A stretch of DNA of 64,000 nt, taken from assembly GCF_005885815.1 (NCBI RefSeq), contig NZ_CP040602.1, forward strand, positions 635,630 to 699,629, in the 5' to 3' direction. The translations under genes were made by a program, and so were the position numbers. The notes beneath the pieces are model-generated. The model did no database searches, was not told the origin of the DNA, and worked only from the letters and a program-made list of their open reading frames with translations. This DNA is from Thiomicrorhabdus sediminis (lineage in GTDB: Bacteria; Pseudomonadota; Gammaproteobacteria; Thiomicrospirales; Thiomicrospiraceae). Each line of letters opens with the position of its first letter. Position 1 is the first letter of the stretch. Shown piece after piece: positions 16,726 through 24,584 of the stretch.

Positions 16726-19097
16726 TAAAAGTTAAGTTTATTGGTTAAGTCTTGTTTGAATTTAGATTGACTTGAGCTCAATCCTTTCAATTCAAATTGG
16801 AACTGGATGCCGTCATTATACAAACCATTTTCCAATTGTGTGCGTTCTGCAATCATTTCTAGCGCCCAGCAACAGGAATCGTAGCGAATTCCGAGTTGGC
16901 TCGCGCTGTGACGATTGTCTTTCATATCGTAGCTGGTGTAAATGCCCAAATCCCAGCGATTATTTATACGGGTATAACCGCCAAAGGATAAAAACTCGCT
17001 TTCGTCTGCCTGGGTCTTGTTATACAGGCTGTGGTTGATCAGTACAGTGTGTTTGTCATTTTGCCATTTAAGACGGCTGTTGCTGCTCAGCAACGATTGA
17101 GAATCCTTATCCAGCTGCATGGTTGATGAGGCGGATAGGTTCTGTTTCTGCACACCGATATGAGCAAAGTAATCCGATACCTTATCGGTTTGCAGGCTGT
17201 TGCCGTTTAATCCGACTTTACGGTCTTGCAGATAATAAATCTGACCGATACCGATTTGTGCGATCTGTTCTCCGCTGACCTCATACAGTTTGCTGTTGAT
17301 GGCCAGGCTTAGCTGGTTGCTATCGGCAATCCGGTCATAACCGCTGAAACGATTCAGGGCAAACAGGTTATTGAAGTCCAAGCTGCGTTCGGCGCTGTCA
17401 AACAAAGAGATATCGCTCTGATCGACGTAAGGGGTGTACAGGTACTGCAGTTCCGGTTCCAGCGTTTGGCTGTAGTTTTTGCCGAAAAGCTCTAGATCGC
17501 GATCGAAAATCAAATTACCGCGCAGGGCAAACTGCGGCACAAACCGGTTCAAGGTTTCTTTGCCAGTCGGGTTATTGCCGTTATCCTCCATCTGATATTG
17601 AGTCTGGTTGGCCACCAGTGTGGTGGTCAGCTTGCCGTAAGGCTTGCGAAGCTGATGCGTCAAACGGGGTGCCAAATGGATACGCAAAGCCTCGGGTTTA
17701 GTATGGTTACTGCTGCTGACAGCAAACTGGGTCGCGGTGGCATTGAAATCAAGACGGGTTTGTTGCCAGCTTTTGGAGTAGAGCAGACCGAATTCAGGCA
17801 GCTTCTCGTAGTTGTCCGAGCTGTTTTGCAGTTCAAGGTAGTTGAGTACCTGTAAATAGGTAGAGAGATTGCCTTGGCGGTAATTGATTTGAGCATGACG
17901 CTGTTTCAAGGTTGCGGTATTCAGAGTTTTATCGACCGGAATATCAGCATAGAAATTTTTATCGGAAACACTGTCCCAGGCAATGCTGCTGCTAAAGCCG
18001 TGACCCCATAATTGCTGCGAATCGAATCGCGCACGCCAGCGGTCTTCGTTGTCATAGCTGTCCTGAATCGCACTGAGTTGCAGGCTACCGGCAAATTGTT
18101 GGTTTTGTCGGCTATTTTGCGGATTACTCGATTGCTGTAAGAAACGGAATTCATTATCGACAACTAGGCCACGTTTACTCATCGGCATCACGCTAAGCGT
18201 ATCGTCCATATTAGCGGCGATATTAAAGTAATAGGGTTGCTTGAAGTATTGTTCCGATTGCGTGCTGTTAATCGATTTATAACTACCGGTTTCGGGAAAC
18301 AATAGACCGCTGGCGCGATCATCCAACGGGTAGTCGAAATAAGGTGTATAGAAAATCGGCACGCCTTTGAAATAGAGCACGGTATTGCGCCCGACTACGC
18401 GGCGGCTTTGATTATTGATCTCTAAACTGTCGAATTTGAAGTCCCAGTCTTTCGATTGATCTGTATTCAGCGGGCAGCTTGTCAAACTGGCTTGATCCAG
18501 AGAGGTGACTTCGTTTTTCTGATCGCTCTGGATGGATTTGGCCTCGCCATAGGCGCGGCTCGGTAATATTTGATATTCGGTGTTATCCAGTTGGGCCTGT
18601 TGTTTTTGGTTGTCGAGCAGGGCTTTTTCGGCTTTGATAATCAAATCATTCTGGTGTATTTCCACATGTCCCGACAACTTGGCCTGCTCGGTCGATTTAT
18701 TGTAGAGAGCCTGATCGGTTTTAATCACCATGCCGGGCTGTTTGATGACCGCTTGGCCTTGCATCAGGTATTGGTCTTGGCTCGGTTGCGATAGCTGATC
18801 CGCCTCAAGCTGCTGTTGGCCTTGAGCGTCAGCGTTGCTCGGAATAGCCGGTTGCGGGCTGATTAATTGCGGTTGGCAGTCAAGTGTGGATTGCGCCCAG
18901 GAACTGTTGGTAAAAGTCAAAGAACCGAGTGACGCAACCAATAACGCATGGATAAAAAAGGGCGGTTTTTTGAATAAGCTTTCGCTCAAAGCGAAACAGG
19001 GTTTATGGGCGTTATGGCTGGGCGTGACGTGCATTTTCAGCGCAGAGTATGAAGATACTCTAGTTGAGAAGGTATTTTTCGGTTCTGTGTTTGACAT
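16725..19097 (-). CDS. lptD: LPS-assembly outer-membrane protein LptD
   Basis: Inserts lipopolysaccharide into the outer leaflet together with the lipoprotein LptE. An unusually long n-region precedes a signal peptide that ends near NSSWAQ (about residue 69). Next come an OstA/LptA-like beta-jellyroll (about 95-215) and a large C-terminal beta-barrel. Cys74, Cys208 and adjacent Cys742-Cys743 correspond to the disulfide-forming cysteines known in E. coli LptD. The length of 790 aa is typical. It is first of the minus-strand operon lptD-surA-pdxA-rsmA-apaH and divergent from amgK, with 57 bp between the two starts. A start at residue 22 is possible. Confidence 0.95.
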   Translation of the reverse strand: MSNTEPKNTFSTRVSSYSALKMHVTPSHNAHKPCFALSESLFKKPPFFIHALLVASLGSLTFTNSSWAQSTLDCQPQLISPQPAIPSNADAQGQQQLEADQLSQPSQDQYLMQGQAVIKQPGMVIKTDQALYNKSTEQAKLSGHVEIHQNDLIIKAEKALLDNQKQQAQLDNTEYQILPSRAYGEAKSIQSDQKNEVTSLDQASLTSCPLNTDQSKDWDFKFDSLEINNQSRRVVGRNTVLYFKGVPIFYTPYFDYPLDDRASGLLFPETGSYKSINSTQSEQYFKQPYYFNIAANMDDTLSVMPMSKRGLVVDNEFRFLQQSSNPQNSRQNQQFAGSLQLSAIQDSYDNEDRWRARFDSQQLWGHGFSSSIAWDSVSDKNFYADIPVDKTLNTATLKQRHAQINYRQGNLSTYLQVLNYLELQNSSDNYEKLPEFGLLYSKSWQQTRLDFNATATQFAVSSSNHTKPEALRIHLAPRLTHQLRKPYGKLTTTLVANQTQYQMEDNGNNPTGKETLNRFVPQFALRGNLIFDRDLELFGKNYSQTLEPELQYLYTPYVDQSDISLFDSAERSLDFNNLFALNRFSGYDRIADSNQLSLAINSKLYEVSGEQIAQIGIGQIYYLQDRKVGLNGNSLQTDKVSDYFAHIGVQKQNLSASSTMQLDKDSQSLLSSNSRLKWQNDKHTVLINHSLYNKTQADESEFLSFGGYTRINNRWDLGIYTSYDMKDNRHSASQLGIRYDSCCWALEMIAERTQLENGLYNDGIQFQFELKGLSSSQSKFKQDLTNKLNF

Positions 19098-19154
19098 CTA
19101 CTAGATAATCATTAATTATTCGTAAAGTTCTTATTCTAACCGAGTATCACACGA

Positions 19155-20192
19155 ATGGATGAAAGATTTGAGTTGATGTTGCAGTGGTTGCAACAGTTAA
19201 GCTTTTTTGACGGATGTGAATTGTCCAAACCGGTGCCGGCTTCAAGTGATGCCAGCTTCAGACGTTATTTTAGGGTCGAGTCACAGGGCGCGGATAAATC
19301 CGCTTGCGGCAGCTTTATTATTATGGATGCGCCGCCTGAGCATGAAAATTGTGAACCTTTTATCAAGGTCTCCGAACAGCTCAATAAAATGGGCTTAAAT
19401 GTCCCTAAGGTTTTGGCAAAAGATCTGCATAAGGGGTTTCTGTTATTAGGTGACTTGGGTTCCATAACCTATTTAAACGCGCTGCATAATAGTGATGAAA
19501 GCCGTGCGGATGAGCTTTATCGTCAGGCTCTGCAGGCATTGGTGAAGTTACAGTCGCAGGCAAAAAATGTGGCTGCGCAGTTACCACCTTATGATGCGGT
19601 TTTATTGGATAATGAGATGAACCTGTTTAGCGATTGGCTATTGGCAGAGCATCTCCAAGCGCCTCTGGCTAAGAATCAGCAAGCCGACTGGCAGCAAACC
19701 AAAGCGCTATTGGCACAATCGGCATTACAGCAACCGAAAACCTATGTCCATCGTGATTATCACAGCCGTAACCTGATGGTTTGTCAGCAGGATAACCCGG
19801 GAATCCTCGATTTCCAGGATGCGGTCTATGGCCCTTTAACCTATGATGCGGTGTCTTTATTGCGTGACTGCTATATCGCCTGGCCTAAAGAACAGGTGAC
19901 AGAATGGCAACGCTATTATTTTCTTGAGTTGGTTCAGGCCGGAATGTTGCAGCAACATGATTGGCAGGATTTTGTTAAGTCGATGGATTTGATGGGCATT
20001 CAGCGTCATTTGAAGGCCGCCGGTATTTTCGCGCGCCTATATCACAGAGACGGCAAAGACGGTTATTTGAACGATATTCCGCAGACCTTGCAGTATATCG
20101 TTGAGGTCGGTTCGCAATATAAAGAGTTGAGCTGGTTGGTGAAACTGGTGGAAAACACCATGTTACCGCACCCATTACTGCAGCAGGCATAG
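19155..20192 (+). CDS. amgK: Anomeric amino-sugar kinase AmgK
   Basis: Aminoglycoside-phosphotransferase-fold kinase that phosphorylates MurNAc (and GlcNAc) at C1 in peptidoglycan recycling. The nucleotide loop region begins near PVPASSDASFRRYFRV. The catalytic loop HRDYHSRNLM (about residues 198-207) and metal-binding ILDFQDAVYG (about 216-225) are intact. The length of 345 aa fits the Pseudomonas enzyme. It is followed 6 bp later by murU, the next enzyme of the pathway, and sits divergent from lptD, an arrangement known in Pseudomonas. Confidence 0.9.
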   Translation: MDERFELMLQWLQQLSFFDGCELSKPVPASSDASFRRYFRVESQGADKSACGSFIIMDAPPEHENCEPFIKVSEQLNKMGLNVPKVLAKDLHKGFLLLGDLGSITYLNALHNSDESRADELYRQALQALVKLQSQAKNVAAQLPPYDAVLLDNEMNLFSDWLLAEHLQAPLAKNQQADWQQTKALLAQSALQQPKTYVHRDYHSRNLMVCQQDNPGILDFQDAVYGPLTYDAVSLLRDCYIAWPKEQVTEWQRYYFLELVQAGMLQQHDWQDFVKSMDLMGIQRHLKAAGIFARLYHRDGKDGYLNDIPQTLQYIVEVGSQYKELSWLVKLVENTMLPHPLLQQA

Positions 20193-20198
20193 CGATTT

Positions 20199-20930
20199 AT
20201 GAATTCAGCAACACCGATTAAAGCGATGATCCTTGCCGCAGGCCGCGGTAACCGTTTACGACCGATTACCGATACGCTGCCCAAACCGTTGGTACCTTTG
20301 TGTGGTAAACCCTTGATTGAATACCATATTGAAAAGCTGGCTCGAAGTGGCGTTGAGGAAATTATTATTAATCATGCCTGGTTGGGTGAACAGATCGAGC
20401 AAACCTTGGGCGATGGCTCGCGCTGGGGGGTGAAAATCCTTTATTCGGCCGAACCAGAAGGCGGTTTGGAAACGGCCGGTGGTATTATCAACGCCTTGCC
20501 TTTGTTAGGCGAAAATCCTTTTGTATTGATTAACGGTGATGTCTATTGTGATTTTGACTTCAGCGATTTAATTGCCAAGGCACAAACCTTGGCTGTTAAA
20601 GAGCAAGGCCAAAACACTGATTTACAGCTGGGTCACCTTTATCTGGTGCCTAGCCCTGAACATAATGCCAAGGGGGATTTCGGGCTGCCAGAAGGGCGGG
20701 CTCAAGGACCGGTTTCTGAGCAGGGTGATTATACTTTTTCCGGTTTAAGTGTCCTGCATCCGCAATTGTTTGCTGATATGCCTGTTAGTTTTATTGCGCT
20801 GGCACCGATTTTACGTCAGGCGATGCAACAGCAGTCCCTGACCGCTAGCTTGCAAACCGGTCTTTGGTCGGATATCGGTACTCTCGAACGTTTACAGGCG
20901 ACTGAAGCCCTGCTTTGTCCAAATCGTTAA
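20199..20930 (+). CDS. murU: N-acetylmuramate alpha-1-phosphate uridylyltransferase MurU
   Basis: Converts MurNAc-1-phosphate to UDP-MurNAc, feeding recycled cell-wall sugar back into peptidoglycan synthesis while bypassing the fosfomycin-sensitive MurA step. The nucleotidyltransferase signature MILAAGRGNRLRPITD (about residues 9-24), KPLVPLCGKPLI and the catalytic ...INGDVYCDF... aspartate are present. The length of 243 aa is normal. It is paired with amgK, which supports MurU rather than a general sugar-1-phosphate transferase. Confidence 0.9.
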   Translation: MNSATPIKAMILAAGRGNRLRPITDTLPKPLVPLCGKPLIEYHIEKLARSGVEEIIINHAWLGEQIEQTLGDGSRWGVKILYSAEPEGGLETAGGIINALPLLGENPFVLINGDVYCDFDFSDLIAKAQTLAVKEQGQNTDLQLGHLYLVPSPEHNAKGDFGLPEGRAQGPVSEQGDYTFSGLSVLHPQLFADMPVSFIALAPILRQAMQQQSLTASLQTGLWSDIGTLERLQATEALLCPNR

Positions 20931-20954
20931 AAGTCTTTGATTACCTCTACCTGG

Positions 20955-21665
20955 ATGACAACTTCTGACGGCACACGAATCAATAAATGGCTCAGTGAAA
21001 TGGGCGTATGCTCGCGCCGACAGGCCGATCGTCTCATTGTTCAACAGCAGGTTCAAGTTAATGGCCAATCGGCTACTCTGGGGATGTTGATTGCGCAAAA
21101 TGATGAGGTGAAAGTGGGGGGTGAATTGATTTCACAGCGCCCGGCAGCGCAATATATCCTTTATTACAAACCGGTCGGCGTGGTGTGTACTCATCAGCTT
21201 AGCGTCAAGGATAACTTAGAACAGGCGTTGAATTTCCCAGAGCGGGTTTTTGCCGTCGGTCGACTTGATAGAGCCTCCGAAGGTTTGTTGTTATTAAGCA
21301 ATCAAGGTGAGATTGTTAATAAAATCATGCGTGCCGAGCATAAACAGCCCAAGAAGTATTATGTTTGGGTGGATAAGCCGGTGACAGCAGGCTTTATCGA
21401 GCAGATGTCGCAGGGGGTGGAGATTCTTGGTCAGACGACATTGGCCTGCGAAGTCGAATATATTGGCGAACGGCAGTTTGCCATTACTCTGGTGCAGGGG
21501 TTAAACCGCCAGATCAGACGTATGTGTCAAACTCTCGGTTATAAAGTTGAACGACTCCAACGGGTACAAATTATGCATCTGACAAGCGATGCCTTGCCAC
21601 CGGGTAGTTATCGTCAGCTAACCGATATTGAAATTGCACAGTTATACGCAGCCATAGATTATTAG
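20955..21665 (+). CDS. rluF: 23S rRNA pseudouridine synthase, RluF/RsuA family
   Basis: Isomerises uridine in rRNA. An N-terminal S4 RNA-binding domain (INKWLSEMGVCSRRQADRLI) is followed by the RsuA/RluB/E/F-type catalytic domain, with the catalytic aspartate in VGRLDRASEGLLLLS and the later GLNRQIRRMCQTLGY motif. The GRLDRASEG wording and length favour RluF (position 2604 in E. coli numbering), but RluB/E cannot be excluded. The ATG at 20955 was preferred over an in-frame TTG at 20937; neither has a clear ribosome-binding site. It starts 24 bp after murU. Confidence 0.85.
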   Translation: MTTSDGTRINKWLSEMGVCSRRQADRLIVQQQVQVNGQSATLGMLIAQNDEVKVGGELISQRPAAQYILYYKPVGVVCTHQLSVKDNLEQALNFPERVFAVGRLDRASEGLLLLSNQGEIVNKIMRAEHKQPKKYYVWVDKPVTAGFIEQMSQGVEILGQTTLACEVEYIGERQFAITLVQGLNRQIRRMCQTLGYKVERLQRVQIMHLTSDALPPGSYRQLTDIEIAQLYAAIDY

Positions 21666-21704
21666 CTTGGCTGAACTGACGCTATTTCAAAAGAAGTTTT
21701 TCTG

Positions 21705-21729
21705 AAAAAGGCCTGAATGACAGGCCTTT
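21705..21729 (-). terminator. Terminator downstream of the cold-shock gene
   Basis: A 9-bp stem (AAAGGCCTG and CAGGCCTTT) around a 5-nt loop lies just after the csp stop codon on the minus strand and is followed there by a run of five T. On the plus strand it could also stop rluF transcription, though the T run is short. Confidence 0.8.
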
Positions 21730-21751
21730 AAGAATTTGTGCGTTATCGGGA

Positions 21752-21964
21752 TTAACCTTCAATAACGACGATATTCTCCGCTTGTGGCCCTTTCTGGCTT
21801 TCAGCAATCGAAAACTGAACTTTCTGACCTTCTGCAAGAGTTTTGAAGCCTGTTCCTTCAATTTGACTAAAGTGTGCAAACACATCTGGGCCAGACTCTT
21901 GAGAGATAAATCCAAAGCCTTTTGTTTCGTTGAACCATTTAACAGTGCCGGTAGTGGTAGACAT
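21752..21964 (-). CDS. csp: Cold-shock protein, CspA family
   Basis: A 70-aa single cold-shock domain, an RNA chaperone that melts structured mRNA. The RNP1 motif KGFGFIS and RNP2-like VFAHFS are both intact, within the five-strand OB fold; it begins with the usual GTVKWFNE. An AGGA motif 6 bp before the ATG fixes the start. A candidate promoter about 150 bp upstream leaves a long 5' leader, as in cold-inducible csp genes. Confidence 0.95.
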   Translation of the reverse strand: MSTTTGTVKWFNETKGFGFISQESGPDVFAHFSQIEGTGFKTLAEGQKVQFSIAESQKGPQAENIVVIEG

Positions 21965-22270
21965 AACTAATCCTAAATTTCATAAGTAAAACATGTCTGA
22001 ATAATCAGACGATAAATCAAGAAGACTGGCACAAAATACTTATGAAAACAGGCGCGTTGCGATCAAACCACGAGTCGGAAAACAGAAATATTTGTACTAA
22101 CCTTGAAATTCATTATATACAGATTTGTTCGTAAGAAAAGCGAATTTCATAATCCCTTTTAAAATCGTTGTTTTTTTGCATATATTTGCACTTTAGACAG
22201 GTTTTTCTTAGCTAACTCATTGATACCGGAGCAGAAAAAGAATCGGTTTATGGATGGCTGTTCAGGCGAT
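21965..22270 (-). promoter_or_regulatory. Promoter region and long 5' leader of csp
   Basis: This stretch between csp and the symporter's terminator has no gene. On the minus strand a TATAAT hexamer lies at 22117-22112, with no good -35 at 17-18 bp. Transcription from it would give a leader of about 140 nt before the csp ATG, similar to the long, thermosensitive leaders of cspA-type mRNAs. Cold control is inference. The rest is AT-rich with no other clear signal. Confidence 0.45.
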
Positions 22271-22307
22271 AAAAAAGCCCTGCTGGATAAAATATCCGGC
22301 AGGGCTT
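22271..22307 (-). terminator. Terminator of the BASS symporter gene
   Basis: Inverted arms AAGCCCTGC and GCAGGGCTT, with an inner TGGATA/TATCC pairing, lie 26 bp after the symporter stop on the minus strand and are followed there by TTTTTT. Confidence 0.88.
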
Positions 22308-22332
22308 GGTTTGAGATGTTGTGGTAAGGATT

Positions 22333-23214
22333 TTAGGCTTGCTTTGTCAGCATCGAATTAACACGTTTATTGATCCAGTAGCCAAATAAAAGGCCCGTGA
22401 CAAACATAATCAACGAATAGGTCACTGCAGGAATCATCATCACTTCACTGCCAATCAAGGTGCCGGCAACAAACAAAGCCAGTGTACCGTTTTGTAGGCC
22501 GACTTCAAAACCTATCGCAATTGATTGCTCACCATTCAGGCGGCTTAATTTGGCCAGTTGATACCCCAGCATCAGTACCGAGATATTCAATACCAAGGTT
22601 GCCAGCCCTGCCTGAGCGAAGAAGTCGAGCATATTGTCGCGATTCTTGGCGACAATCAGCAATACGATTAACGCCAAGAAAAATACCGAGAACCATTTGA
22701 TTACGGTTTCAATTTTTTTCGCAACGGATTCCCAGCGGGATAAGACAAACATTCCCAAGGCGACCGGAATAATGGTAATGACCATTAATTGAACCATGGT
22801 CTTCAACACTGGCAAACTGAATTCCGTGGCATTGCCCATAAAGTAGTCCATGCTCAAGGCGGCAATCAACGGAATGGTAAACGGCGTGATAACACTGACA
22901 ACCGCAGTTAAACTGATGGACAGAGAGACATCGCCTTTACTCAGGTAGGTAAACATATTTGAGGTCGCGCCACCCGGTGCCAAAGCGATAATCATCAGAC
23001 CCACGGCGATTTCCGGCGGCAATTGGAATGCCAGAGCAATAATAAATGCCACAATCGGCAATAAAATCATCTGCCCGGTCAAACCTATGGCCATGGCTTT
23101 AGGGGCCTTGAATACATCCTTAAAATTTTGCAGACGCAGTGACAAACCCAAACCGAACATAATCAAAAACAGCGCGGCGGGTAGAATTACTTTAGTTAGC
23201 AGGTCTGGAGACAT
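22333..23214 (-). CDS. Bile acid:sodium symporter (BASS) family transporter
   Basis: A polytopic inner-membrane carrier of about nine to ten helices in 293 aa. Family features include GLGLSLRLQNF near the start, the conserved APGGATSN motif (about residues 78-85) and a second half with GFEVGLQNGTLAL. These match the sodium-binding crossover regions of BASS proteins. Bacterial members carry organic anions such as pyruvate, pantoate or sulfated compounds; the substrate is not predictable here. The start was placed at 23214, where GAGG precedes the ATG; the open frame reaches 23283. It is a single-gene unit with its own terminator. Confidence 0.88.
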   Translation of the reverse strand: MSPDLLTKVILPAALFLIMFGLGLSLRLQNFKDVFKAPKAMAIGLTGQMILLPIVAFIIALAFQLPPEIAVGLMIIALAPGGATSNMFTYLSKGDVSLSISLTAVVSVITPFTIPLIAALSMDYFMGNATEFSLPVLKTMVQLMVITIIPVALGMFVLSRWESVAKKIETVIKWFSVFFLALIVLLIVAKNRDNMLDFFAQAGLATLVLNISVLMLGYQLAKLSRLNGEQSIAIGFEVGLQNGTLALFVAGTLIGSEVMMIPAVTYSLIMFVTGLLFGYWINKRVNSMLTKQA

Positions 23215-23357
23215 CAAAAATCCTCGATTAGCATCAGTTAAAAAACTTTCTCGGATTTTACGGATAAACTCTGTAAATACCAATTAAAGATTTGTATTGG
23301 CTCATTGCTTGTCTGTTGTTAGGTGGATGCCAATCATTGGAAAATTAATCAAACTGA

Positions 23358-24584
23358 TCAATGGCACTCCTCAATGCGTTTATTGATTAGCTCTTGGTTA
23401 TTGTCAAGATACTCAATGAGTTTTGTGGCTGGCATCGGTTTGGCAAAATAGTAGCCTTGTGCGATATCGCATCCCATTTCAATCAGTTTTTTGGCAGTCT
23501 TTGCATCTTCAATGCCTTCGGCAACAACCTTCATGTTCAAATGTTGGGCCATATGAATGGTGTCGGCGGTCAACGAAGCACTGCGTTTATCGGAGGTGAT
23601 CTTTTCGATAAAAGTCTTATCGATTTTCAACTCGGTGAACGGCATGCGCTTGATATTCTCCAAAACTGCTGTGCCGGTACCGAAGTCATCAATCGATAAC
23701 TTAAATTGTTTCAAACGCAGGCGAGCCAAGATATCCAAGCCGGTATGCAGGTGTTTGATCGCGCTGCTTTCGGTGATCTCGATAACGATGTTGTCAGGGG
23801 AGATGTCCGCTTGCTGAAAGCGGTTGGCAAGGGTATCGGGCAGGTCGAGATTGTCCAGGTCTAGTGCCGAGACATTGATTGACCAGTATAGAAAGGGATC
23901 GGCTGTATTGAAGTGTGTGTGGATATCGTTGATCAGCTGCGTTATGACGCAATCGAGTAAGAGTTCATTCAAGCCGTTGGCTTCAATGACATCGATAAAA
24001 CCGTTGGGGTAAACCGGCTTTCGATCGCCATCAAGCAAACGACAAAGGACTTCCACGCCGGTGACTTTGTTGTTTGACAGGCATATTTGGGGTTGATAAT
24101 GTAGCTCGATATGACCATTGCTTAAGGCGAAAACTACTTCGTCCAGCGGCATTTCGGTCTGAATGCTATCGTCAAGAAAGGACTGTGTCAGGTCGTGGCT
24201 TTGCTGGCGGACATGGTTTTGCAAGATGTGCTTGATGTCGCGTAGTAAAAACGGTTTTTGCAGACTGGGTAAGAGGTTAAGGCCATGGCTGGCGGCCAAA
24301 TCGTAAGCGGTACTTAGCACGCCTTCATCGAAACCGCTCATAATGACAATTTTACCTTGAAAGCTTTGTGCCGCTAGAGTGCGGAGCAATTGAATGCCAT
24401 CCCGATTAGGCATATTCAAATCGAGAAACAGTAAATCGATATCCGGGTTTTGCTGCAATGCCTCTTCAAAATATTCGGCATTATCAATATAGGCGCAGCC
24501 GATATTGAGCAATTCGGCGATATCGCTAATCAGTTCACCATATTTCGGTTCATCGTCAATAACAAGTACACGTATTTGCATCAT
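23358..24584 (-). CDS. Response regulator with EAL-type cyclic-di-GMP phosphodiesterase domain
   Basis: A two-domain 408-aa protein. The receiver domain (about residues 4-125) has phospho-acceptor Asp55 in LFLDLNMPN and a Lys in LQKPF. The EAL domain (about 148-395) reads EVL at 178-180 instead of EAL. It otherwise keeps the metal- and base-binding set: Asn in INVSAL, Glu in EITES, DDFGTG, Lys in LKIDKTF, Glu in VVAEGIE and Gln in AQGYYFAKP, so activity is expected. The ATG follows the stop of the upstream histidine kinase immediately, so the two are translationally coupled. It probably lowers cyclic-di-GMP when phosphorylated. Confidence 0.9.
   Translation of the reverse strand: MMQIRVLVIDDEPKYGELISDIAELLNIGCAYIDNAEYFEEALQQNPDIDLLFLDLNMPNRDGIQLLRTLAAQSFQGKIVIMSGFDEGVLSTAYDLAASHGLNLLPSLQKPFLLRDIKHILQNHVRQQSHDLTQSFLDDSIQTEMPLDEVVFALSNGHIELHYQPQICLSNNKVTGVEVLCRLLDGDRKPVYPNGFIDVIEANGLNELLLDCVITQLINDIHTHFNTADPFLYWSINVSALDLDNLDLPDTLANRFQQADISPDNIVIEITESSAIKHLHTGLDILARLRLKQFKLSIDDFGTGTAVLENIKRMPFTELKIDKTFIEKITSDKRSASLTADTIHMAQHLNMKVVAEGIEDAKTAKKLIEMGCDIAQGYYFAKPMPATKLIEYLDNNQELINKRIEECH

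Noticed and set aside
23215-23283. N-terminal extension of the BASS transporter
   Set aside because: The ATG at 23214 has GAGG at good distance and the extension is charged and atypical for the family.
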